Positions 45,101 to 64,000 of a stretch of 64,000 bases of DNA are shown here, piece by piece. Position numbers and translations under genes: made by a program. The DNA lies in contig NC_079881.1 in the NCBI RefSeq assembly GCF_029227915.1, positions 21,861,501 to 21,925,500 on the forward strand, given 5' to 3'. The stretch is from Hydractinia symbiolongicarpus (lineage: Eukaryota > Cnidaria > Hydrozoa > Anthoathecata > Hydractiniidae). How positions within the stretch are numbered: position 1 is the stretch's first letter; each line of letters starts with the position of its first letter. The notes under the pieces were generated by a model. That model was given only the letters and a program-made list of their open reading frames with translations. It did not search any database and was not told the origin of the DNA.

Positions 45101-48100
45101 GTTGTGGTTTATGTTTCTTCCCGTCCTAAAGTGAAATAGTAAAAAGATAACAATTACTAAGAAATAGCAAAAATTACTGGACGATGATGGTGTAAATTAC
45201 AAAAAATAAATTTGTAATGTAACCAATATTACTTACCTTTGTTTTTCTATACCGTCTAAAATAAACAAATATCGTCTTAAAGAGTGTAAAATTTTTATGC
45301 TTCATTTGTGTTGACCACTCTCTCATATGTTAATGACAGTTTTAGTGCGCTTATATATTTACATTTGAATCCGCTCTGTTCGTTAAACCCCTTATCTTCC
45401 TTACTCTCAGATTTAGCTGGTTAGGGGTTGCAAAGACTCTATTGCCCTACTGTTCTGAATGAATTTTTCTCCTTGATTAATACCTTTGCTCTAAAATGCA
45501 GTACTTTTAAAAGTACGCCTAGGTCAGCTGGTCGTATCTTAGATGTCTTAGCTTATTTGAAGGAGGTATTCAAGTCTACAGTTGCTTCTTCTATTATTAA
45601 ACGGAAAATATGAAGGAGGATTAAGCATAACATATAGGTAAAAAAAAAACAATTTCTAAGCGTCATCGTGGCTTGTCATTTGGAAATGTAACAGGGTGAG
45701 TGGATCACTGAGAATTCATGAATTTTATTTGACAGTTAAGGAATTTAAACCCAATCAGAAAATAAACCAGTGTAACCTTGTTGTAATCACGATGCCCAAT
45801 ACCACAAGAATGAGAATCAATGCTGCAATTATTATACCAACTAATAATGGTATATCAATAGAGCTGCTATTTTCTTCACTTCGTGCAGAAGTTATGTTTG
45901 TTGTTGTTGATACGGCTGTTTTTACTGATGTTTTCTGAGTTGTTAATGTTGTTTTTGTTGTTGTTGTTGATTGCTTTGTTGTTCGGCTAATTTCAACTAA
46001 AGAAAATGACAGAATATTTAACGTCGTGCTATGACATTTGAAATTTGTAAGGTTGAGGTTCATTTTTATCAGTGAATTAATTCGGAACATTACCTTCTTT
46101 GTCAAACTTTGCAACAATACACATTCCCTTGCACACATTGTTAAGTCTGAACAGGTAACCAGCATATTTTTCTTTATTCCAGTTTGTAATTGTGATCTAA
46201 CGTAACGCAAGTGAGTCGTTATATACCACACCGACATATCGATATAAAGTCCTTATTCTCTCCGAAGTCTTTCCAAAGCAATTACAATTACAATCCAGGA
46301 AAAGTATACGCTTGCTCTCAAATTATTCTATGTCAATCGAACAGTCAGTCAGTTAAAATTGATTTAAAGGAGAAAGCCTAAAATTATCTAGAGAAGGGCT
46401 GCCTTATTGAATTTTTAAAGATGCTGTTTTTAAATAAAACATAGTAGTTATTTTTAATTTTGACTGTTAGTCTTGAAGCATTTTGCTATAAATACCCTAA
46501 GTCTTTCCACAACAATTACAATTGCAATACAGGGCAGTAATGGTGCACAAGGTCGTTTATCCACAGTCGATTTATTTGAAACACTATTGCAATGTCATTT
46601 TGGTTACGTGTTTTTTTAATCGAATTTACGAAAAAAGTATTTTTCGAGAATGAAATTATACTTGTTGACTGCACGGGATATATAAAATAGGTTATTTTTA
46701 CTAAGCAATCCTCGCCATGCAAGTCTAGCCTTGAATATTATCATTTTTAGTGATAATAAGCCAAAAGGTAAACAAGTAAAATGTTTAATAAAGATTAACT
46801 CCCGCGAAAAAGTTAACCTCACATGAAAAAGTTTTGAAAATTGTCTGTGAATATTTTTTTTTTTTTTTAAATCTTACTAGTTCTCGATATAAAGATATAA
46901 ACGATTCGCTGATTATACGAAAATATAACAATAGCTCTAAAACATGTCCTTGACGTCATTGACCATCAATGTATAAATATCTTATATATTAATTCCCTTG
47001 CGTGAGTAAAACTGTGAGTCCACGACACGGATATCACGGGTCACTTTCTTATGACGTGGCTGTACGCTAAAATTTAACTAAAAAGATTAGGGATGTACTT
47101 CATAGATATCGCACATAAGGTGTAAATATATAACCCGCTGCTAATAACGATATAAATATATATACCCTTATGCCAAAAAACTCTATGTTAGCATATATAT
47201 ATAGGTATCGCTACATATGAAACGGTATTAGATATTCACAAAGCATACGGACTGTTAAATGAAGCTCCCAGCATAAAACGGAAATTGTGTTTACGAAAAA
47301 GATGGCTGTTCTTTTTGAGTATTCTCTACTCTTTCATTCAAAATAAATCTTTAAAAAAACATTTAAAGAAGAGCATGGTTTTATAAATTAATCATAGCAA
47401 GGTTCTGTAAGGTTTTTTCATGTTTTATTTTCAGTTTTGATTATATTATTGTTGCCAGACATGTTTTATAGCTAGCATCATAAAAAGCCAACCACCACTA
47501 ACAACTAGCTAGCTAGCTAGGAATATATATATATATGTAGCCATGTTCTTTATACCTAGCTAAGTCTCCAGTTTATATTTAAGTGACTAGCTATTAGCTG
47601 CTGTAGCTAGCTAATGCTAGCTTTAAACTAAAGATTCCCAGTATATATATTCCCACAAAACACATCAAACGTTATTAACCCTGAAAATTTTAAACAATTT
47701 TCCTGGTTTTTTTTTGGTTTGCGAAGTTCTTTTCCTCCAAAAATTCTGAAAATAAAGTTCAGAAATTACTTATTTTTAAAATGTAAATTTAATTTGTTTC
47801 AAATTGTGGGCAAAAACCTTAATCAGCATGCTAAAAGAACTGACTTTTCTTAATTTAGAATTACTAAACACAATCATTTTCTTACATTTAGTGTAAACTT
47901 TTGTGCGTATGGCTTATATTTAATACACCAAAAGAGCTACTTTGTTGATTTCAATTTTATACTCTTTGTAAGCTATTTTTTTCTTCTTTTTGACATTTCT
48001 GTTTTACCACTCAATTTTTACATTTTATAAGTTATTTGGAACAGAATGGTATGAAATAGACCAAAATACCTGATCTTAGTTGTTTTTAATTTACAGGCTG

Positions 48101-50310
48101 TGTCTGTGAAACTTTAAGGGGAACATTTGGTGGAAGACAATGGCATGACATATACTGATAGAACTGTTTTTTGTTGTGTTAGATGTTATATCTGAACCTT
48201 TTTGACATTTTATGTTAATTTTGCGAGGAAGGACCATATATATATACACAGAAGAAGAATTCAATTTTACACCTTGCAAGCTTTGTATAAATTCTTACTG
48301 GGGAGGACTCCGTGCAATATATCGAAATGACTGATCCTTCTCGATTTAAATTTGATGTGTTCTAAATCGTATATAGTTTTGGAAATTTTGTGTAAGATTT
48401 AATGGGTAAGGGCTAGATGCAATATGTCAAAAAAACTTTTTTTGTTGAATCAGAAGCACTCCCTACAACCATTCTTTTTTTTACAGTTTGTGAAGCTTTT
48501 GTGAGGAAATAGTGTATGCAATATTATCGAAATAACTGATTTTTGTTGCAAACTGTTTTTCTTTGGCATTTTGGATTAAAATATTGTTTTAGAGGGCATA
48601 TGCAGTAGATATATGTACTGAAATAGTTAAATTTTGCAAACTTTGATTTTGTTGTTACCTCTCATTTTTTACATTTTGATTAAACTTTTGTGGGAGACCG
48701 TCGGTATGCGAAGGACCAAAATAAGAGATTTTAGTATTATTTAGAATTTGTATTTTGTGTTGCAAAATTGGTGCAAAAATTGACATAAAATGAACTTATA
48801 TATAGAATGATTGCTGTTGTTTAACATGACTCATTATGACTTATATATATATTTTATGAAAATTTGTGACAGAATATTATGTGAGATTTGAAATTTTGTT
48901 TACTTTATTGATGGTAAAACAGCATGCAAATTGCTAAAAGGACTTTATTAATTTTAGATTTAAACACCGTTTTTTTGTTGGCATTTTGTCTAAAGTTTGG
49001 TGAGGAAGGACTGTATGCAATATATCAAATAATGTTTTATTGCATTATTTGTCCTTGCAAATCCCTTTTTTTACACCTTAGATAAAAAATTCTGTCAGAG
49101 GCACAATTTATTGTTTATTATTAATTTATTGTTTCACACTGTGTGTCAACCTTTGGCAGGGTTTGCAATAAACTAACTGATTTTAACATATACAATGAGA
49201 GAGATTTGTGTTTGACATTGATCAGCTTTTTTGTATATATGTGGCGTTTTAGGTGATTTAAATTTTATGGGTGAGATGTATGTTGAAATGCTTTTGGAAA
49301 CTTCTTTCCGAATAATTTTCGCATTTGTCAGATGGTCAGAGCAAGTAATTTTAGTAGATTTAGATTTTAAATGTCACATAAATACTGCAGTTGTTGAAAA
49401 CCTTTAATTTTTTTGGTCATTTATATAATAATGCAGATGTAAGATGCGCACTGCTGTATTGTTTGTTTTTTGATGGACATATATCTGCTACATAAATTAA
49501 ATGGAATACAGTGGATTCTTCCACGGGAAACATCTAGTATATATTATTAACCATATACGCCTTAGCAATACTTTTAAGCACAACATCTCACTCAGAACCA
49601 ATCATACATTTTTTTAAAAAATATACAACTTCCTAGACAACTTTCCAAGGTTATTTGTATCCTGTTTTTTTTTTCACGAAAGATAAGCATTACCAAAACA
49701 TTTGAACTAAACCAAAAAGTGTTGTACATAAACAATGTCAATGCAGAAAATGTATCAATACAGTAAAATAATCAAAGACTTACTTACAAGCGGCGGCGAA
49801 TCTTTAGAGTTAAAAAGAGTCCAATTTGCAGGAATTTCCTTCTTTTCTGGGTATATTAAATCAATTCCAGAACGTATTGACTTGCAGTGTTTCAAAACTT
49901 TGTTTTGTTTGTCGTTTAAGAAAAAATCGGAGGTATTACGAACGGCAACAATCCTGGTTTCATATGTATTATGTCCAAAAATCGTACAATCTGACGAATC
50001 TTAACGAAAATATGAAGCATCGTGTTACATTTGCGCTACGAAAAAAAAAGAACTTCATACAACTGTTGTGCTTACCGAAAAATTTTAGGATGTCACTCCT
50101 GTTTTTACATTGGATTATTCCTTTTATAACAATTGCAGTTTCATATTCCGTGATACACACACATTTTTCGTTAATCCATTTTTTAGTATTATCTTCCGCA
50201 CAGTCATCGAAGCTAATGCCTGTAATGACATCTCCACCCAATTTTCGTTCAATGAATAACATTTCAGTATATGACAAAACTAAAAGCACGCATAAATATT
50301 TATAAACCAT
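42175..50310 (-). CDS. Gene B: type I receptor-like protein, eight-Cys ectodomain, tyrosine-rich tail
   Basis: Eight exons, minus: 50310-50076, 49999-49788, 46196-46094, 45996-45777, 45255-45237, 45125-45050, 44258-44224, 42351-42175; phases 1,0,1,2,0,1,0; 358 residues; all GT-AG. Signal peptide MVYKYLCVLLVLSYTEMLF, then cysteines at DDC, EKC, VC, QC (exon 1), DCTIFGHNT and HC (exon 2), NNVCKGMC (exon 3). Exon 4 has a Thr/Ser stalk and helix PLLVGIIIAALILILVVLG. The tail begins RRYRKTK, contains NPEYEYV (NPxY, Yxx-hydrophobic) and in exon 8 six tyrosines, ending PVYAEINKNI. Such motifs usually bind PTB or SH2 proteins, which suggests signalling. Introns carry repeats, including a Helitron-like element in intron 2. 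Function and family are unknown; Alr-like by layout only. Confidence 0.8.
47450..49537 (+). mobile_element. Large Helitron-like element in gene B intron 2
   Basis: It ends GTGGATTCTTCCACGGG, AAACAT, CTAG (49534-49537), then T. The interior is the reverse-complement type of 38075-40806: many diverged units with a TTTTTACATTTTGTGTAA-like segment, a TTTTGTGGGAGGA-like segment and an ATGCAATATATCGAAATGACTGA-like segment, and a TAGCTAGC-rich part at 47500-47630. The 5' TC end was not located, so it may be truncated. Orientation is opposite to gene B. Confidence 0.5.
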
Positions 50311-50385
50311 TTTATGTATCTTCTTGATAGAAGTGATATCATAGTTGTAAAATACAAGCTACTGTCCAACAACATGGGCAACTAA

Positions 50386-50438
50386 AAAGTATCGCGGTTT
50401 GAAAGAATCATTAAACATTTTTAATGGCATTTTTATGA
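50386..50438 (-). promoter_or_regulatory. Candidate promoter elements of gene B
   Basis: On the minus strand GTTCATAAAA (50431-50440) is followed about 40 bp later by GCGATACTTT (50386-50395), 76 or more bases before the ATG at 50310. Gene C has the same pair at similar spacing (61762-61771 and 61716-61725), and gene A has the GATACTTT part. Confidence 0.35.
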
Positions 50439-50440
50439 AC

Positions 50441-51277
50441 TGTAGTTATTAAAGTAATTACTTTAAACCGACAAACGACACGATGAAACGTCATATCACA
50501 TTCATCATTGGTTATGTAATCATGTGGTCCTGTTTTTGCCACTACCTTTTAATGATAGCAGAAAATGCATTAAAACGTCTTTTCTACACCAATAGGGATA
50601 TGTTTCTTCTTTCAAGGCTGTGAGACAGTATAAATGAGAGATTGGCAATGAGCTCAAAAAGAAGAGGCCCATAATAGCCAGCATTAATTTTGCAGTTACG
50701 CAGTAAAATGTAATAACAGTTAAAAAAAAATTCTGCTGACATAGTTTTAAAAGTCTTGTAATCAATTTGTCAAAGCAGTTCCAATCATGTGTCATTTTTT
50801 TTTTTTTAGATAAATAGAGATAGTTATTTGGACATTCAACATTTACTATCGTATTTGTATGTCGTATGATCAACTGCTACTTGCTTATTGTATTCATTAT
50901 TTTAGGCACATAGTTGTATTTTGAGCAATTTACAAGCTTCTGATGACGTCACTGCTATTTTGTTCTTGTTTGACATACTATAAATGCGCCTAGTTTGATG
51001 GAATTTAGAAAAGCTGATCACAAGTTGTGGTGGAGGGAGGCGGAATCCCCCCATATTTATAGGCCTCAAAATAGTCCAGTATATTTGGAATTAAGTGCAA
51101 CTTACAAAGTGTGTTTTTATGTTTGAAACCAACGCGATGGCTTCGATCACGCATGTTACCAGTTGTCACTGTTGCTTGAAAAATTATCTGGTTTGCCAGA
51201 TATGAAAGATGTAGTTGCTTTTTTATGATCCAGAATACAAATTAGGAAGATTGGGTTTTATAACAATATTAATATTA
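50441..51277. other. Spacer between genes B and C, no gene recognised
   Basis: AT-rich. The longest open frame (50520-50873, minus) has no recognisable domain and lies upstream of the gene B promoter elements. Confidence 0.4.
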
Positions 51278-51987
51278 CTAGTTATTTAAACCCGTGGAAT
51301 AATCCACTTAAATTTGTTGTGCTTCTTATCACAAAAAAGTTTGTTGATAGTTTTATTAAGAAGGCTGAAAAAGAAACGTTTTAAGCGAAATCCCGTGGAG
51401 TTATCCACTCATAAACATTTAAAATTTATTCTATGTTTCTTATCACAAAATCATTTGTTGTCAGTTTCATTTGAAAGACGCAACACTTTTGACCGAAATT
51501 GACAACTATAATAACAACGTTAATTACCTGTGACTTTACTCGTATAACAATTTATAACAAAGCTCCCGTTAAGGTAAATTTAATTTCGCATGCAATAAAA
51601 TTCCTAACTAATGAAATCACTTTATTTTATCACATGATTTGTTTTAGCCTAGCATTGCTCTTTTCGTCAAAACATTTTGTTGTTAATTCCATTTAAGCGG
51701 GAATAGATAAAACCAATATTAAGGGAATAATAAAAATTAATTACCTGTGACTTTTGTGTAATAAAGTTTTACATCATTACACAAAAGTTTTTATGAGAAC
51801 AATAAAATAAATTAACCATGACTTTCTTAAAACAAAAATTTTAAATCAATTTGAAAAAGCACACAAAAGACAGAATAAAAATAAAGTTTAGCAAAAGTGA
51901 CATGTTACCGCAGCTGTTTCTTTAGTAAAAACAATACATCCACTTTGCCTGTCACAGAGACACGGAACTGGCGTATTATTATATAGA
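51278..51987 (-). mobile_element. 0.7-kb Helitron-like element between genes B and C
   Basis: Minus strand: 5' TCTATATAATAATACGCCAG, TGTCTCTGTGACAGGCAAAG, interior with two further copies of a GTGGAT(T/A)A(T/C)(T/C)CCACGGG-like hairpin (51291-51310 and 51391-51410), then 3' hairpin and CTAG (51278-51281). No coding remnant. Confidence 0.6.
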
Positions 51988-52403
51988 TAAATATTATAAA
52001 TCAGTCAAAAAGTGAGTTGACCAGGGCCAAGCAGAAATCTAATTTTTTAATTAATTTAAAGCGAAGCAAGTAGCTAATTTGTTTACAGAAATATGAACAA
52101 GGAAATGTAAATAAGATTTTTAATTTATATTTAGAAAGTTTATGGATAGAATCTGTTTTTAGTCAGAGTCTTTTGGTGTAGTGTGAGATATCTTTTCTAC
52201 GGGATGAAAATGAGTTTCAACTTTTCTTATTACAGAAAAAAAATGAAATGGACAATAAGTAGCTATAATGAGTATCTATCATTTTTAAGATTATATTACA
52301 ACGTTATGTTCTACGCTTTCAACCATGTCTCTCTCCAGTGACATGTAAATACAAGTTTCTTGAGACAAACATTTTTGTTGTTCTTGAAGAAAATGTTTCT
52401 GTG

Positions 52404-61656
<9,253 letters not shown>

Positions 61657-61715
61657 TTTATAGTATTTTTTGTCGTAAGAAACACAAGCCACAAACCAAG
61701 AAAATAAACAAACTG

Positions 61716-61771
61716 AAAGTATCACAGCTTAATATTTAGCCATTAACTTTTATGATAAATTTTTTATGAAC
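61716..61771 (-). promoter_or_regulatory. Candidate promoter elements of gene C
   Basis: On the minus strand GTTCATAAAA (61762-61771) is followed by GTGATACTTTC (61715-61725), 60 or more bases before the chosen ATG. The same pair stands upstream of gene B. A Helitron-like element begins only about 7 bp upstream, at 61778. Confidence 0.35.
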
Positions 61772-61777
61772 TTTCAA

Positions 61778-62501
61778 TCTCTTATAATAATACGGAGCTT
61801 CTGTCTGTGACTTTTGCGAAGTGGATAAAATTTCTTTGATAAAGTCTATAAAACATCGCCTATAAATTTGTTCTGTAAATTAGCAAACTTTGACGTTAAA
61901 GCAATATTGACGTCAAAGGAAAGTATATTAAGATTAGTAAAGCCAATGCATTGCACTTTGAAAATTAAGGCTTAATAACTTGGAAACGGGTGGAAATAAC
62001 TGACGTCATCTCCTGCGTGGGTAACTAGGGACCACCTGGGACCAAGTTGGGTAAGTTTTCCAAACCTGGGTCACCAAATCCGTTTCGGAATAGACGGGTA
62101 AATGACATCATAAAAAAACCTTTAAGCCCTAATATCTCTGCATCCGTTTGTCTCAAGTACACGATCCTATACATTTTCTTTATCAGCGTTTCAAGATCTA
62201 TACGATGAAGGCAATAGGTACACAAATTTCTTGAAAATAAATTTTTGGGTTTGACAGGCCATTGCTGACGTCAACAAAATTTTTAACACCTTATATCTCC
62301 TTAGGCTTTTGTCGAATACATATGATCCTATACATTATTGTGATCAGCGTTTTAACCTTTACACGTTATAGGCAACGAATAAACTAAACTTGGCCAATTT
62401 TTTTGTACCTGCACTGTTGACGTCAGCAAAAAATCTGAAACAACCTATTTTTCCATTGTCCTTCTGCCTAAGTGGATTTCTCCACGGGCTTTATCGACTA
62501 G
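61778..62501 (+). mobile_element. 0.7-kb Helitron-like element upstream of gene C
   Basis: Plus strand: TCTTATAATAATACGGAG with TTCTGTCTGTGAC, an interior matching 37372-38074 (GACGTCA segments, a TGGGTAAGTTTTCCAAACC segment), hairpin AGTGGATTTCTCCACGGGCT, TTATCGA and CTAG (62498-62501). It is flanked by A and T, as expected for a Helitron insertion. Confidence 0.7.
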
Positions 62502-64000
62502 TATTAAAATAAGTTAGCTGATAAGAAATCTTTTGACATCAATAGTTATCGGCTTAAAGAATTGTAAGAGTAATAATAATACTTCAAATAATGAAGAGCA
62601 TGCCATCATTATTATATTGTTTCTTTATATACTGTCATGAACAAATGCTAAGAAGCAAAGTTAAATAAAAACTAAAAAATGCCGTACAAACCTTTCCATA
62701 CACCTCTTGTCGATGGAGTTAATTGTTAAATTACAGCATACAATTGGGGAGAGGAAGGGAGGGTAGATATTACGCTTTTATAAAGAGAGAGAACAGTGGT
62801 GTGAACACTCGGAAAAAAACAGCATAGAATTCAATTTTAATTTCCTTAAATTATGATCTGCTGCAATTGAAGACAGAAAAAAATCACTTATAATATCGAC
62901 TTTGTCTTTAGTCTTTTATTTTAACATTTTCTCATTTTTTTTAAACCAAAGGCTGGAAAAAGTTCTTAGAATGAGGTTTATTTTTAACAATAAAATAATT
63001 ATTTAGACTTTATTTAGAAATCTGTCGTTCTTTCGTTCGTTCATTTACAAGAATTGTTCATTTTCACTCTCCAATGATGTAGTTGTTAGGAATCAAGTAT
63101 TTTTTTTCTTTTGAGGTATAGATCACTGCTGATGACACATTTGGCCAGATAATAGTGTAAATAATTTGGCGTAAAAGTTTTGGGTCAAAAATTTTAATTA
63201 AGGGAAGATATTGAGACATGTTTGTTGAGCAAAAAAGCTCTATCTATTTTTCATTATTTGTTTACAATCTTAATATTTTTTCGGCATCTTACAAGTAAGT
63301 AGATGCTGGAAATTTGAAGTATATAAAAATTACTCAACAATATCGGAGTATTTTTCGTCGTCTTCTCTCATATCAAAAAGACAGAAAACCATGGGGATAA
63401 GGGTGATTGAATACTTTCATTTCTTTAATTAATAATTGGAGGAAATAAATTATTCTATTTTCACAATTTTTATTTCGCGATAAAAATTAGAGGAAAATTC
63501 GACCTTGTCGCACTCACTAAATGAAAGAAAAACAAAGAATAGTGAAAAGAGGTTTGCGTTAAAAATTAAAGGACATTAAATTAAGTAAATTTCGAAAAAA
63601 AGAGTATTAATTACGTTACGGACGTTAAGGACACGATAAATTAGGAAAATTACGGTAGTCAATGTATGCATACTTAGATGAGTTTCAAGCTAATAATTTT
63701 AATCTGAAGTTATGTTGCTGGATTTTAATGAAATTGGGTATCAGGGTGTGTGACCATGGCTAAATAGTAAGTTAACCAGGTAATATGGGCTATACTTGCA
63801 CGATCCCATATAAAAAGGGAAAATTGCGTACGGACCTGACCTGTTTTGGACCCGTTGTGTACAATCCCTCCAGATGTTTGGTTTAACAGCTGATGTTTCG
63901 ACTGCCAGGTAATAGCTGCTCTGCCGGTTGCGTAATATCTGTTCTGCGAATTTCTGTTTGTGACATTAACGATTATGATGTTAGCGCTCAGTCGGACCTT
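62502..64000. other. AT-rich DNA to the window end, no gene recognised
   Basis: Only short open frames. A fragment around 63350-63410 (AAAGACAGAAAACCATGGGGATAAGGGTG) resembles the dispersed repeat at 15940-15990. Confidence 0.4.

Noticed and set aside
45428-45613. Tyrosine-recombinase or retrotransposon fragment in gene B intron 4
   Set aside because: Leucine- and serine-rich frame with only vague resemblance; no catalytic residues could be placed.
49826-50305. Plus-strand 159-codon open frame
   Set aside because: It lies antisense across exons 1 and 2 of gene B and spans their intron; the minus-strand exons have conserved paralogues.

Overview
The window is AT-rich, intron-rich animal DNA, most likely from a hydrozoan cnidarian such as a Hydractinia- or Clytia-like species. 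That assignment is an inference from gene and transposon style and was not tested by a search. There is no prokaryotic gene organisation. Most open frames are short and sit in introns or decayed transposons.

The main content is three paralogous multi-exon genes, assembled here by matching splice sites, intron phases and protein alignment. Gene A lies on the plus strand (28393-35044). Genes B (50310 to 42175) and C (61656 to 52404) lie head-to-tail on the minus strand. Each encodes a small type I membrane protein: signal peptide, an ectodomain with eight conserved cysteines spread over three exons, a stalk, one transmembrane helix and a cytoplasmic tail. B and C have eight coding exons with identical phases (1,0,1,2,0,1,0), a 19-nt micro-exon, Thr-rich stalks, an NPxY motif and tyrosine-rich tails. 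A has a shorter tail that ends in an ITIM-like motif, and its 3' module (membrane exon plus tail) is present twice. The layout recalls hydrozoan allorecognition (Alr) receptors, but no Ig fold is recognisable and I do not know the family.

A second system is a pair of near-identical class A GPCR genes (9928-10923 plus, 20768-21733 minus). They are carried on inverted arms of about 3.2-3.7 kb separated by about 8.6 kb.

The rest is dominated by mobile DNA. A family of Helitron-like elements (5' TC, 3' hairpin, CTAG end, A/T target) ranges from about 0.1 to 2.7 kb, and two pairs abut with no spacer. Gene A intron 3 holds a 2.6-kb TTAA-flanked transposon with THAP and P2X7-tail-like remnants and a second element nested inside. 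Penelope-like fragments lie at 6.7-7.25 kb and 14.6-15.1 kb. Tandem arrays are large: 723 bp of perfect TCTG in gene A intron 4, a 1.35-kb minisatellite in gene C intron 3, and 462 bp of TCTA in gene C intron 2.

Layout: 1-8 kb repeats and AT-rich DNA; 8-23.5 kb GPCR inverted duplication with a repeat-filled spacer; 24-28 kb nothing recognised; 28.4-35 kb gene A; 37.4-40.8 kb abutting Helitrons; 42-50.3 kb gene B; 51.3-52 kb Helitron; 52.4-61.7 kb gene C; 61.8-62.5 kb Helitron; then AT-rich DNA to the end.
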